Shown: positions 40,290 through 53,224 of the stretch, piece after piece
Layout: each line of letters opens with the position of its first letter
Position numbering within the stretch: the first letter of the stretch is position 1
Assembly: GCA_947623455.1 (NCBI GenBank)
Contig: OX392540.1
Coordinates: forward strand, 28,390,410-28,454,409
Direction of reading: 5' to 3'
Length of the DNA stretch: 64,000 bases
Source of the DNA: Mimachlamys varia
Taxonomy: Eukaryota; Mollusca; Bivalvia; Pectinida; Pectinidae
Notes under the pieces: model-generated
What the model was told of the DNA's origin: nothing
The model's input: the letters and a program-made list of their open reading frames with translations, nothing else
Database searches by the model: none
Translations under genes and position numbers: made by a program

Positions 40290-40715
40290 AGCTATATAAG
40301 CAAGGACGTGTGCATTTGGGAGGCTGTCGTATGTTCGTGTTAGCCTTCTGGCTATAGTCCGAATCTTTTGTCGATTTAAAGTGCTACCTCACTGAAGTAT
40401 ACTGCCAAAAGCCCTCCAGCAAAGCACCCCATCGGCCACATTATACTGACAACGGGTGAACCAGTCGTTCCACTCTCATAATGCTGAGTGTCATGCGGAG
40501 AGTAGTGCTACTGTTAGAGACTCTGGTATGTCTCGTCCAGGGGGACAGAACCCATAGCCTTCCTCACAGGGGCGAACGCTCAACTAAAGGCCAAACGTAA
40601 GGTAGTGTAAAGGGAGACATTATGGAGGAAAACGTTGTGTGTAAAGAATGGAAATGATAAGTTCCCAAAGTCAGTCGCCTCTTATGATCATGCAATGGGG
40701 ACAGCAGGTACAAAG
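40290..40715. repeat. Dispersed repeat family D3, copy 2
   Basis: Shares 'tttgtcgatttaaagtgcta', 'tatactgccaaaagccctcc', 'gaacccatagccttcctcac' and 'cgcctcttatgatcatgcaa' with the copy at 36890, with extra internal sequence. Followed at 40741 by a C-run. Confidence 0.6.
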
Positions 40716-41305
40716 CAAATACGTATATAAATGGGGGAGTCCCCCCCCCCCCCCGCCCCGCAAGGGGGTTAAATCAAAATGTCTTTGATTTTGATAACGA
40801 CTCAAAATCCTATTTTTAACTATTTGGTCCTTGTACATGAATATATTAATGACCCAAAATCATTTCCATTCCGTAATGTTATAACATAACAATTATCAGC
40901 ATTAATATGAAATAAATCAGCATACATTAAGGTAATAACTACCTATATGTAGTACCTAATATTTACAATTTCATGACATTGCCTCTATATAACCCTGCAG
41001 AAATCAGTTGGCATTCATAGGGCCATGAATGTCATTGACCGATTGCATACGTTCGGTGGGAAGTCAAATCTACTTCCTGTTTAAGTAACTGTACAAAACG
41101 AAACTCACAATTAACCGTGATAAACGTCCCCGCCAGTATTGGTGTATTTAGTAGGCCTTGTTGTCGTTCACATGTGTATAGAATTGTAGTGTGTTGTACA
41201 ATTGTCAGTGGACCGGGAAGTATACAGAACCGTGTTATTAAAGTATAATGATCCTCAAGGTAATTAGCTGGTTGGGACGTGTTTTGATTGTAATATCACT
41301 AATAA

Positions 41306-42800
41306 AGCATAATACACTGTGTAATAAGCTAGTGTAATACACTGTGTAATAGGCTAGTGTAATACATTGTGTAATAGGCTAGTGTAATACATTGTGTAAT
41401 AGGCTAGTGTAATACACTGTGTAATAGGCTAGTGTAATACACTGTGTAATAAGCTAGTGTAATACATTGTGTAATAGGCTAGTGTAATACACTGTGTAAT
41501 AGGCCAGTGTATTTAGGCTAGTGTAATACACTGTGCAATAGGCTAGTGTAATACACTGTGTAATAGGCTAGTGTAATACATTGTGTAATAGGCTAGTGTA
41601 ATACACTGTGTAATAGGCTAGTGTAATACACTGTGTAATAGGCTAGTGTAATACATTGTGTAATAGGCTAGTGTAATACGCTGTGTAATAGGCTAGTGTA
41701 ATACATTGTGTAATAGGCTAGTGTAATACACTGTGTAATAGGCTAGTGTTATACACTGTGTAATAGGCTAGTGTAATACACTGTGTAATAGGCTAGTGTA
41801 ATACACTGTGTTATAGGCTAGTGTAATACACTGTGTAATAGGCTAGTGTAATACACTGTGTAATAGGCTAGTGTAATACATTGTGTAATAGGCTAGTGTA
41901 ATACATTGTGTAATAGGCTAGTGTAATACACTGTGTAATAGGCTAGTGTCATACACTGTGTAATAGGCTAGTGTAATACACTATGTAATAGGCTAGTGTA
42001 ATACATTGTGTAATAGGCTAGTGTAATACATTGTGTAAAAGGCTAGTGTAATACATTGTGTAATAGGCTAGTGTAATACACTGTGTAATAGGCTAGTGCA
42101 ATACACTGTGTACAAAGCTAGTGTAATACACTGTGTAATAGGCTAGTGTAATACACTGTGTAATAGGCAAGTGTAATACACTGTGTAATAGGCTAGTGTC
42201 ATACACTGTGTAATAGGCTAGTGTAATACATTGTGTAATAGGCTAGTGTAATACACTGTAATAGGTTAGTGTAATACACTGTAATAGGCTAGTGTAATAC
42301 ACTGTAATAGGCTAGTGTAATACACTGTGTAATAGGCTAGTGTAATACATTGTGTAATAGGCTAGTGTAATACACTATGTAATACGCTAGTGTAATACAC
42401 TGTCTAATCGGCTAGTGTAATACATTGTGTAATAGACTAGTGTAATACACTGTGTAATAGGCTAGTGTAATACACTGTGTGATAGGCTAGTGTAATACAC
42501 TGTGTAATAGGCTAGTGTCATACACTGTGTAATAGGCTAGTGTAATACACTGTGTAATAGGCTAGTGTAATACACTGTGTAATAGGCTAGTGTAATACAC
42601 TGTGTAATAGGCTAGTGTCATACACTGTGTAATAGGCTAGTGTAATACACTATGTAATACGCTAGTGTAATACACTGTCTAATCGGCTAGTGTAATACAT
42701 TGTGTAATAGACTAGTGTAATACACTGTGTAATAGGCTAGTGTAATACACTGTGTAATAGGCTAGTGTAATACACTGTGTAATAGGCTAGTGTAATACAT
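41306..42800. repeat. 25-bp minisatellite, about 60 copies
   Basis: The unit is gctagtgtaatacactgtgt followed by aatag. Each unit contains the 13-bp palindrome agtgtaatacact. Variants include cattg for cactg, and a 23-bp form (actgtaatag) clustered at about 42250-42310. A block near 42365-42440 (ctatgtaatacg ... ctgtctaatcgg) recurs at about 42648-42715, showing internal duplication of several units. Confidence 0.95.
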
Positions 42801-43534
42801 ACACTAGACTGACAACCAGTCCCTATGTTCTTATAGAGACTTGTTTACTTAATTTTACTAGTAGCTTCTCTTTCCCTGCTTTAGAGCTTAGGGTCTAGAA
42901 TCAGATATTCAAGTTATCAAAATTATTACAATAGGGTCTCTGAAATCACACATCCAAGTAATTACAATTATTAAAGTTATATATTTCCTTAAATGATTCA
43001 ATATATGTATACTGATTTTGAGACGGGGACAGTCTGCATTCTACAACTCGACTACGCTACAACGCTATACTTTTATACATGAAATGTGTGTGTGATTTTC
43101 CAGTAACCATAACCGCTGTGTCACGAATTGATTGAAAATTTATCACAACCGTACATAATTCTTCAGTTTTTTAGACTCTAAGGTTAAAGAACCACGTCGG
43201 CCCAATACTTACTTGTACAGTTTGTCGTTCCCTGCTAATAAATTCAATCACCACACCTCGAAGACTGTTTCTGCTTTGTCAAACTTTGCGACAAGTAGTG
43301 GAAACCGATTGTTCTGAATAATGTTAAATAATATGACTGTGTATTTTTGATTTATAAATAGACGTACCTGTCTGTCTAACGGAGTGTATATCGACAAACA
43401 TATGCAGTGATCCAGGTAAAACATATTCTAACAGGGTACAATGATTAAGTTACATATGAATGCCATTGTTGAAGGCCTTTGTATTCCAAGGTAACAGGAG
43501 AGGAAATATGCACAGTCAAACTTAGCTGCGATAA
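42801..43534. other. Intergenic stretch, nothing recognised
   Basis: Follows the 25-bp array directly. No open frame over 60 codons, no inverted repeat of note. Confidence 0.5.
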
Positions 43535-43584
43535 CGTAGCTCTAAACGACGAGACGATTTATATATTGCGTCGTTAGAGCTACG
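43535..43584. repeat. Short perfect-arm hairpin
   Basis: cgtagctctaaacgacgaga is mirrored by gcgtcgttagagctacg around an AT-rich loop. It follows 'cagtcaaactt', the end of the pogo-like family at 11373, so it may be a fragment of such an element. Confidence 0.5.
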
Positions 43585-43991
43585 AAGCGGTCCCATGCCT
43601 GGTAGTGGAGCAACATCAACAGTGTTAAAACTGCAAGATTTCATTCAATCGGCACCTCATGTGAGCCTAATGTTGTCAAATTAATACAGGATTGCTAAAC
43701 TATCCAGTGTTTATCATGATAAAAAAAATCACAAAATTAGCAAAACAAGAAAACTACCGCCATGACAGTTTGCGTATGATGTAATCTCATATCTCGTTTT
43801 TATATATGGCTTGCATGGCCAAATATGGAATAACTACGGCTTGCTACGACTTCCTTATTTGGTCCGCACGCGCGTGCTCATTCATAAAATAAGGAAATTT
43901 AATGAAATGTAAATCATGACTGCAGCTACTGATTTCAGTTTATGCTTCGAAACGTAAACTTGATATTTACAAACGATATTTCAGATGGTTT

Positions 43992-45040
43992 TTTAGCTCA
44001 CCTGGTCAAAAGAACCAAGGTGAGCTTATGCCATACCGTGGCGTCCGTCGTCTGTCATCCTTCCGTCAACAATCGACTTCTTCTTCATAACTGCTCTACG
44101 GAATTTGACCAAATTTGGTCAGAAACATCCATATGGTGTAGGGACTCAAAATTGTACAAATGATGGCGATTCAAATTTTTGCAACTGGTTAGGCTGAACC
44201 CCAGGGGGCCCGATGGGCGGGGTCAAAAGGCGTCTGTTTGGCAATATTGATATCATATAACATTTAAACGGCTGAGATCCCCACCCCAAAACTATATATA
44301 CAATTGCTAAGCTTAAAGAAACGATCACAAATATGTTTTAGATGTGACCCCTGGCACTGGTTTCATCAACGTTCCTTAACTTAAGGAAATTCCTTAACTT
44401 AAAAATCTCCATAGGAAAGCATTACAGAATTTAAGGGGGAAATCCTTAGCTAAGGAAGATTCCTTAAATTCTGTAATGCTTTCATATGGAGATTTTTAAG
44501 TTAAAGAGTTTCCTTAAGTTAAGAAACGTTGATGAAACCGGGGCCAGGGTCTACAACGTCGTTGCAGGCTTAACTATTGAGTCATAAATTTTAAACGGTT
44601 GAGATCCCCACCCTAAAACTATATACCGGTATACAATTGATGAGCATAAAGAGACAATCACAATCATGATATGAGATTTTATCTCGGGGTCTGCCATGCC
44701 CTTGTAGACTTCACTCCTGAGTCATAACTTTTAAATGATTGAAACTACCACCCCAAAATTATATATACAATTGCTGGACACAAAGAGAGGAACACAATCG
44801 TGATATTAGCATTGATGTTCGAGTCTGGAACATCCATAGGCCTAGTTTCTCATCAGTTGAACTCGGAAACAGATGAGATACCAACCAATTAACCAAACTT
44901 TTGATTTATACTGATATGCTTCAACTATTGGTTATTTAGTTTGTCCCTGTCCATGGGATCTTTTTAAAAAAATGTTTTACCATGATTACCTAGATACTAA
45001 GGTATACAGGTGAGCGATACATGCCCTTTTGGGCCTCTTG
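43992..45040. mobile_element. Bivalve-type interspersed element with AGCTCACCTGG / CAGGTGAGC ends, diverged
   Basis: Begins ttttttagctcacctggtca, followed by 'aaggtgagcttatgccatac' and 'gcgtccgtcgtctgtcatcc'. It ends 'aggtgagcgatacatgccct' then 'tttgggcctcttgc'. I know this arrangement as a frequent repeat in bivalve genomes. It is non-coding here and carries a foldback insertion at 44348. Confidence 0.65.
44348..44549. repeat. Nested 200-bp foldback element
   Basis: Long inverted repeat: left cctggcactggtttcatcaa, right ttgatgaaaccggggccagg, continuing inward through 'cttaacttaa' and 'tctccata..aaagcattaca' to a centre near 44450 (cttagctaag). It interrupts the element at 43992-45040. Confidence 0.8.
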
Positions 45041-45742
45041 CATAAGCGGGTCCAGGATTTTGGTCTAGAGGGTCGTACATTTTTTTCTGGAATGAACTTT
45101 TTTGTATAGGGTGTTGGGCCTCTCATCCATATAAGGTTCCACAATAACATTATAAATGGCATCTTTGTTGTTTACACAAGGAGTGTTGCAAACGCACAGT
45201 ATACTCGAGTATCACGTGCATTAACGTGCATTAAACCAGTACGAACCACAGGGACCTGATAATTTGTAACAGCTAGTTTTGAACATAAACTAGGGAGTTT
45301 AGAGTAATTTTATACTGGGGTTGGGGGTTGGGGGGGGGGGTTAGATCAATTCCCGATAAAAAAATATCCTTCAATGGCCATAAAGATTAAAGGGTGGAAA
45401 CCTACTAAGGTCGAAAATCGACCCCGCCTACATTTCTTGCATCAAAAATCACATTTCTAGTTGAGGTACGAAACAACGCTTGGTACTGTTGAAAAGATGG
45501 ATAATTTTTGATTTAATAAAAACCTTGTAAATGTACGTCAAATGTATCCTCCTTCCGGAAAAATAATCTCGATTTCCTCCAAAAAGATGCAAAATTTCAT
45601 TGGGTACCTATATTAAGAGGAAGACCGCCACCTATTGACAGCGAAAGGCTAGCGCGTGCAGTGACGTCAAAACTCATTGCTATGCAGAAAGTGGCACGAT
45701 AGCTGACGATAACTTTGAGACACGGATTTTTGTTGTATACGT

Positions 45743-46188
45743 ATGGAACGCCAAATTAAGTAATGCTCAATTAATTGTACCTATCTTTAAATAATTGAAG
45801 ATAGGTACAATTAATTGAAGATAAGTTCAATTCAATTGAATTGAACCTATCTTCAATTGATTTGAACCTAGGTAAAACATGTCACATATCCTGAATTAAA
45901 TTGAGCCTATCTTCAATTCAATTCAATTGAAGATAGGTTCAATTCAAATGGAGATAGATACAATTCAATTAGAGAAAGGTACAATTCATTTGAAGATAGG
46001 TTCAATTCGTCTTATTTGAAAATATCTAATAGAATTGCACCTTTCTCCAATTGAAATGTACCCATCTTCATTTGTTGAACCTATCTTTAATTGAATTGAA
46101 CCTATCTTCAATTGAATTGTACTTTTCTTTAATTATTTGAAGATAGGTGCAATTAATTGAGTAAATGTTATTTTGGCATTCCATTTAT
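45743..46188. mobile_element. Palindrome-rich MITE, repeated 'gaagataggt' motif
   Basis: The ends are inverse: tggaacgccaaattaag near 45743 and ttattttggcattcca near 46186. Next inside are tcaattaattgtacctatct and its inverse. The interior is a chain of alternating direct and inverted copies of 'gaagataggttcaatt'. Confidence 0.65.
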
Positions 46189-46194
46189 ACGGTC

Positions 46195-47010
46195 AGGCAG
46201 CTATCACGAATGACAAACTTGCGTTTAGCATCTGTTCACTTCATTCTGAAGAAAATGCGAAAGGTCATGAAAATAAGTTCTCGTTTGGTCCAACATTTAC
46301 TCATTGACGAGCAGAAACGTACACGGGTACAACTGGCTAATAAACTGCTGAAGAAGTACCCAAAATATCAGAAAAGAGCATTTGATAGTCTCATAATGGG
46401 TGATGAGACATTGGGGTATATTTATGAGCCCAAGAGGAAAGTTGACAATATTGATATGGGCTTTGAAACATGCCAAAATGCCCACGTATTGCTAAACAAA
46501 CACTGACAGCAAAGAAGGCGTTATACGCAATATCATTTTAAAATAGTTGAAAAATCATGCAAATTGCTGTTCGAAAAGTAAGGTGTGTCTGGAAGCTTCA
46601 ATAAGGATGTAGTTCTGAAAAATTGGGAACACCAATGAGACAAATTCATCCTAAAACAGGTATCTAGCATGTCCAATCGTTACATAATAATGATCTAGTC
46701 CACAAATCAGCAACTGTAGTCCAGGTTTTTTTTTAAGTCGGAAAGGTCAATGTCTTATACCACGCCCTCAATTCAACCCAGACCTTGCCCCGTGTGATTT
46801 TTTACTCTTTAACGTAAAAAACAAAACAAACAAAAACACGTATCTGATATGAGATATAGGTCCAGAAGTGAGCTGGAATCTGCAGTTTACCCATTTCTGA
46901 TTAGTGTACCCAAAGAAAAGTATTTACATATTTTCAAAAAGTGGATTCTAAGATTGAAACGATGTGTTCACGTTTAAGGGGAATATTTTTTAAGTTTGAA
47001 GTAATTAGAA
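46195..47010 (+). pseudogene. Decayed mariner-like transposase
   Basis: An open stretch to 46506 includes RLVQHLLIDEQKRTRVQLAN and LIMGDETLGYIYEPKRK. The second matches the mariner block G-D-E-T-W-x-x-x-Y-x-P with Trp changed to Leu. Downstream, with frameshifts and stops, come LVHKSATVV (near 46695), a 'LNSTQTLP' remnant of the S-P-D-L-A-P block, and YFQKVDSKIETMCSR near the C-terminus. Cannot be active. The putative start of the ORF lies in the neighbouring MITE end, so it is not the native start. Confidence 0.75.
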
Positions 47011-47815
47011 AAATGCATTAAAATTTTGATAAGCGTCATGTCATTTGCACCCCTCCTATGCCATTGTGTGATCGTTATCAGCCAAATTCTAAGGAGAAAG
47101 AAACATGGAAGAGGTGGGGGAGGGGTAGTTAATTGTCAGACGTATAGTATATCATAAGTATCATAAACTTTATAAATCTGATTTTGGGCGAAGCCCCGAT
47201 TTTTTAAAATATTTCTACTCAATATATGCTTTGCAGTGCTATCTGATGATGAAATTCTTAGCTTCAATTTTTGCAAAAAATGGTCACTTGAAACATTTTA
47301 AGAGAGTGGGGGGGGGGGGGGGGCCGGCTGCAAACTCAATAAAGCGCGCTAGCGCTTCATGTTGGATTTGCTTTTGTCCAGTTGGAATTCATTTTGCCTA
47401 TGAATGCCTTCTAAAAGCAGTTCAATACTTATATTTAACATTTTTAGAATCTGTTCACCTCATAAAAAAATCAATACCTCTTTGTATTTCTCAGCATTGA
47501 GCTCAAATAATGAATATATCGTGTATGCTTGTTCAATGAAAAGAGCAGCGATCGCCCGGGGTGACCGGGGACGGTCAATGGTATCCAGCGAACAATTATG
47601 ACGTCATTATAATGATGACGTTAACAATCGGCCAATGGCATTCATGGTCTTATGAATACCAACTGAATTTGGTAGGGTCATATAGTGGCAATGCCATACA
47701 ATGGTAAATATAAAGGCCTAACGCACATGTGCTATAGGTGATATAGTACGATCCACAATGTATGTGTCAAGAACATGTAGCCTGCTGTGGTCTACAATTT
47801 GAAGACAAGGAGCTT

Positions 47816-48058
47816 ACTACACAGGGACCTGGGAATTTGTTACAGCTACTTTTGGACCTAAACTAAGGTGTTCGGGATAATGTCACATTTTGGGAGTTTA
47901 AAGGTTATATGAGCATTGAGGGGCCATTTTTATCGAAAGTTGAAGTAACCCATCCCCATCCCAGGGCCGTCCCCCCTCTTCCATCAAATGTACTCTAAAC
48001 ACGTTAGTTTAGGTCCAAGATTTGCTGTAACAAATTAGCAGGTACCTGTGGGTCACTA
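47816..48058. mobile_element. MITE with ends 'cacagggacctg'
   Basis: The left end acacagggacctgggaattt and the right end aattagcaggtacctgtggg are inverse. They continue inward as 'gttacagctacttttggacctaaact' and its inverse. A left-end fragment of the same family is at about 45240-45320. Confidence 0.65.
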
Positions 48059-48611
48059 TATACATCGATCAATTCATCAATGCTTTAAGAAATAACAGAA
48101 ACAAATCTTAACACTCTAAATACTTTTATTATCAAATAAGGTCCATAAAAAGTCATCAATGTCTAACATCAAGTAAGCATGTTCATCGTATAAAAGAAGT
48201 AAGCAATATCTTAATATGAAATAAAAACACCTTCACATTACTTACATACATAAAGTGTAGATGTCATTTCTTACATTCTCCGTTCTTCATGAAAATCAAT
48301 CGAAATTACAAAAAACTATACTAATATATACTTTTTTCTAAATATATTGTTATCGAAAGTGTTAATTTCTGTATTTCATATTTTGAAAAAATACATTGAG
48401 AAATATTCGTATTTTTCGCATCATAAATACATGTATGATTAGCTGATTTTAAACTAATGTGTTCAGTATTAAATGTTAAAAGTTTCAATTACATCTTTCA
48501 CCACTGGTAAATACGTTGACCTTTTAATTTAATTTCATTTTATAAGGTAGTTATTTAAGGTGTCAACAGTTTCCAACCATTGTTATCCTACAATAGCACT
48601 AAGCTTCATCC

Positions 48612-48785
48612 AATCTACGGGAGGTGCAGTGGATAGAGCACTTGTATTTCATCAAGGCGGCCGGGGTTCGATTCCACGACCGGACGTGAAAAGGTATGAG
48701 ATCACCTGCCCGACCACGTGGGGTTTATCCGGCTACTCCGGTTTCTCCCACAATAATACCATTCGGGCCGACAAGAGTGATTAAT
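48612..48785 (+). repeat. tRNA-derived SINE, family S2, plus copy
   Basis: gggaggtgcagtggatagag (A box), ggggttcgattccacg (B box), then 'gtgaaaaggtatgagatcac' and 'tactccggtttctcccacaa'. Same family as 39913-40072. Confidence 0.8.
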
Positions 48786-49007
48786 ATAGATTGGATAACT
48801 TTTTTCATAATGGTGTAAAAAAAATAATTAAAAAAAATTCTCGACCCTCTTGTCACTATGTTTCAATTAACATGCTTGGTGTTTTAATAAATACGGTTTA
48901 AAATAACTATAACTTAAACAGTTACCAGTATGAGAACAATAGAAATGTCCTACGGTCAAGCCCACATTTACTCACTCACTCTCGCACATTGACTTACACA
49001 GGTGCTG

Positions 49008-49355
49008 GACTATCCTCGATATCAAGGGATTCCATTCACCTTCGCTCTCTACACCCCTGGGATATGTCATGACGAAACGGAAGGCACGCCCAGGTTAGAA
49101 ATCCTGACCAATCATTAAGCTGCGTGCATGTCTTTTGAAGATTACAAAGGAGTCACAACCGACTTTAAACATTGACAGTTTTTACCGTTATGAGACCGCG
49201 AGATTATTTTAATGTACATCAAAGGGTCGGACCAGTCTTCTTGTCTCATCAACAAGGTGGCGCAAACGGAGCATTCAGTTTTGTCATGACATATTGCAGG
49301 GGTGTAGAGGGCGTAGGTGAGCGTAACCCCTGGACGTCTAGGATGTCCCTAACCC
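49008..49355. mobile_element. MITE of the 'cctcgatatcaaggg' family, uninterrupted copy
   Basis: The left end (ctatcctcgatatcaaggga, 'ctctacacccctgggatatg') is inverse to the right end ('atattgcaggggtgtagagg', 'aacccctggacgtctaggat'). About 350 bp with target-site edges unclear. Confidence 0.6.
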
Positions 49356-49429
49356 TATCACACAGTGAATAACACAGGTACAGGACGCACATATTTGTTG
49401 TGTACAATACTATATATTTACAGTCTACA

Positions 49430-50395
49430 CAGATATTCATTCGATAACCATTGTACTGCGAACTAGAGTTATTTTCCAGTAGCTATACTTGAGAACGTGG
49501 AAAATTTCTATGACGTCGACAACAATACAAGTGGGCGGAGCTATGCAAATTATCCCGTTCGAATCACAATTGTATGACGTCATTAACAATTGACATGGGC
49601 GGAGCTAGCTACGGCTTATGCAAACTTCATGCTGTTACATTAATTGAACTGTTTTCACGTTTGTAAGTTTTGATATGAAATATATGTCTGCAGATGGGGC
49701 TAAATTGAACAGAAAACTTATGAACCATTTACAGGAAAATACTGTAAATATGAGGATTAACCTTTGATTTTGTTTAGTTTATTAGATCATAAATCCAATG
49801 GAGCAGTCGGTAAATTAACGTAAACGCTTCGCGTTTACGCAATTTACCTCGCGCTCCATTGGATTTATGATCTAATAAACTAAACAAAATCAAAGGTTAA
49901 TCCTTAAATATTTACAGTCTACACTAACATTCGCTCGATAACCATTGCTCAACAGACTATCATTTTCACCGCATAACTGTAGTCAAACACGTGACAAATT
50001 TCTATGACGTCGACAACAATACATATGGGCGGAGCTATGCAAATCATACAGTTTGAAACACAATTGTGTGACGTCACCACCAATATACGTGGGCGGAGCT
50101 TGCAAATTTCATGCTGTTACATTTATTGAACCATTCCCACGTTTATTAGTTTTGAAATGGAATCTGTGTTCGAAGATTTGACTATAATGAACTAAATAGT
50201 TACGAACATGTACCAGAAAGATACTGTAAATATAAGGATAAACTGTCTACATTTTTGTATTTTGTTGGAAAAAGGGTAAATTCGATAACCGGCAAAGCCG
50301 GTTATGTATAATTCACCCGTTTTCCATTGTAGATATCCCCCGATAACCTAAACAAAATAGAAATTTAATCCTTAAATAATTGTTTAGTATAATAC
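49430..50395. repeat. Two tandem copies of a 490-bp unit, each ending in a long hairpin
   Basis: Both copies carry 'cattcgntcgataaccattg', 'aaatttctatgacgtcgaca', 'gggcggagctatgcaaat' and 'catgctgttacatt', then a hairpin (49741-49918 and 50223-50380). The flanks are alike but the hairpin cores differ: 'taaacgcttcgcgttta' in the first and 'ataaccggcaaagccggttat' in the second. Confidence 0.75.
49741..49918. repeat. 178-bp near-perfect palindrome
   Basis: actgtaaata at the left end is mirrored by tatttacagt at the right. The arms run about 80 bp with few mismatches to the centre cgcttcgcg near 49830. Confidence 0.85.
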
Positions 50396-50651
50396 AAAAC
50401 ATGTTTGTGTTCAGCGCCTGTGTTGACTAGCATACCCTGCTTATAAATGCATAATCAACATTGAAAGATAATATGTTATATCTAAATCCACATGCAATGA
50501 TCATGAGTTCAGTGGATCAAACCTGTTTTCAGACCCTGATTCGGTAGGTACATTTACAAATGCTATCATCTACATCGTAAGTGTTAATTCATAACAAACT
50601 ACATGTTACTTATTATACTAAAATACGTATCTGTTTATATATACCACACTC

Positions 50652-52735
50652 GCCTTATACTTATACGATACATATCTCGATACTTAACTCACAGTGCAAT
50701 ACGTTTCGGTGCCTTATACTTATACGATACATATCTCGATACTTAACTCACAGTGGAATACGTATCTGCATAATTTCACACACACCTTATTTAGTATACA
50801 GTAAGTATTATGATGTAAAACTAAAGAGGACAATACTTATCTCGATACTCAACTCACAATATAATACGTATCTCGATACTCAACTCACAATATAATACGT
50901 ATCTCGAGACTCAACTCACAATAAAATACGTATCTCGAGACTCAACTCACAATATAATACGTATCTCGATACTCAACTCACAATATAATACGTATCTCGA
51001 GACTCAACTCACAATATAATACGTATCTCGAGACTCAACTCACAATATAATACGTATCTCGATACTCAACTCACAATATAATACGTATCTCGATACTTAA
51101 CTCACAATATAATATGTATCCCGTTACTAAACACAAAATGTTCTACGTTTTCAGATACTCAACTTGCAATGCAAGAAGTATCTCAATACCAACTTACAAT
51201 ACAATACATATCTCGATAACAAATTTATAGTATAATAACATACGTACATTACAATACGTATCTCGATACTTAACTCACAATATAATATGTATCCCGTTAC
51301 TAAACACAAAATGTTCTACGTTTTCAGATACTCAACTTGCAATGCAAGAAGTATCTCAATACCAACTTACAATACAATACATATCTCGATAACAAATTTA
51401 TAGTATAATAACATACGTACATTACAATACGTATCTCGATACCAAACTTACAGTACAATACGTATCTCGATACCAAATTTACAGTACAATACGTATCTCG
51501 ATATCAAACTTACAGTACAATACGTATCTCGATACCAAATTTACAGTACAATACGTATCTCGATACCAAACTTACAGTACAATACGTATATCGATACCAA
51601 ACTCACAGAACAATACGTATCTCGATACCAAACTTACAGTACAATACGTATCTCGATATCAAACTTACAGTACAATACGTATCTCGATACCAAATTTACA
51701 GTACAATACGTATCTCGTTACCAAATTTACAGTACAATTTGTATCTCGATACCAAACTCACAGAACAATACGTATCTCGATACCAAACTTACAGTACAAT
51801 ACGTATCTCGATTCCAAACTTACAGTACAATACGTATCTCGATACCAAACTCACAGAACAATACGTATCTCGATACCAAATTCACTGTACAATACGTATC
51901 TCGATACCAAACTCACAGAACAATACGTATCTCGATACCAAACTCACAGTACAATACGTATCTCGATACCAAACTCACAGAACAATACGTATCTCGATAC
52001 CAAACTTACAGTACAATACGTATCTCGATACCAAACTTACAGTACAATATGTATCTCGATACCAAACTCACAGTACAATACGTATCTCGATACCAAACTT
52101 ACAGTACAATACGTATCTCGATACCAAACTCATAGTACAACACGTATCTCGATACCAAACTTACAGTACAATACGTATCTCGATATCAAACTTACAGTAC
52201 AATACGTATCTCGATACCAAACTTACAGTACAATTTGTATCTCGATACCAAACTTACAGTACAACACTTATCTCGATACCAAACTTACAGTACAATACGT
52301 ATCTCGATACCAAACTTACTGTACAATACGTATCTCGATACCAAACTTACAGTACAATACGTATCTCGTTACCAAATTTACAGTACAATTTGTATCTCGA
52401 TACCAAATTTACAGTACAATACGTATCTCGATACCAAACTTACAAAACAATACGTATCTCGATACCAAACTCACAGAACAATACGTATCTCGATACCAAA
52501 CTCACAGAACAGTACGTATCTCGATACCAAATTTACAGTACAATACGTATCTCGATACCAAACTCACAGAACAATACGTATCTCGATACCAAACCCACAG
52601 AACAGTACGTATCTCGATACCAAACTCACAGAACAATACGTATCTCGATACCAAACTCACAGAACAGTACGTATCTCGATACCAAACTCACAGAACAATG
52701 CATGCATTTTGTATATCGATATCAAACTCACAGAA
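50652..52735. repeat. 31-bp minisatellite
   Basis: The main unit is gtatctcgataccaaactta followed by cagtacaatac. Two variant zones: 'ctcaactcacaatataatac' (about 50830-51120) and 'ccaaact(t/c)acag(t/a)acaatac' (about 51430-52735). A block of about 170 bp (51127 and 51298 starts) is duplicated between them. Each unit holds the palindrome gtatctcgatac. The 366-codon ORF over it is a by-product of a stop-free unit. Confidence 0.93.
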
Positions 52736-53224
52736 AGATAAGCATTTTTGATACTTTTTTAATGATACATCTCTACAAATCATACATGGTTGAAATAAGA
52801 AATTTGCAAATGATAAGAAATTATAATAGAAATATTTAAAAAGTTGGAATGAAAAATTGCTGTTTAAGGCATATTTGGTAATTTTTCATGTTGAAAGAAC
52901 TTCCAATTAGCAGCGGTTTCAAAACCGCAGCATGGTTTTAACTTTGTGAAGAAAATGTTGACTTGAACCGTCATCTCTTCCTAACCCGCAGATTGGAACC
53001 CATTTGATGCTTCTATGAGATATTACGGTACATTAATTAAGAAAATATCTTTCAAAATAATCAGTTAATAATGCATTTGAACACAAACCAATTCGTTTCT
53101 TTAAAATTACTAAGCATGTCATTGAAATAATTTCATTTTTAAAATCTGATTACAAAACATATCTTTTCTCGTTCAAGGAAGTGCCGACGGTTCCAGATTA
53201 TTCAAATGAGTCTCGTCACAAACA

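Noticed and set aside
51739..52839. 366-codon open frame
   Set aside because: By-product of the stop-free 31-bp tandem unit; a second frame over the same bases is also open.
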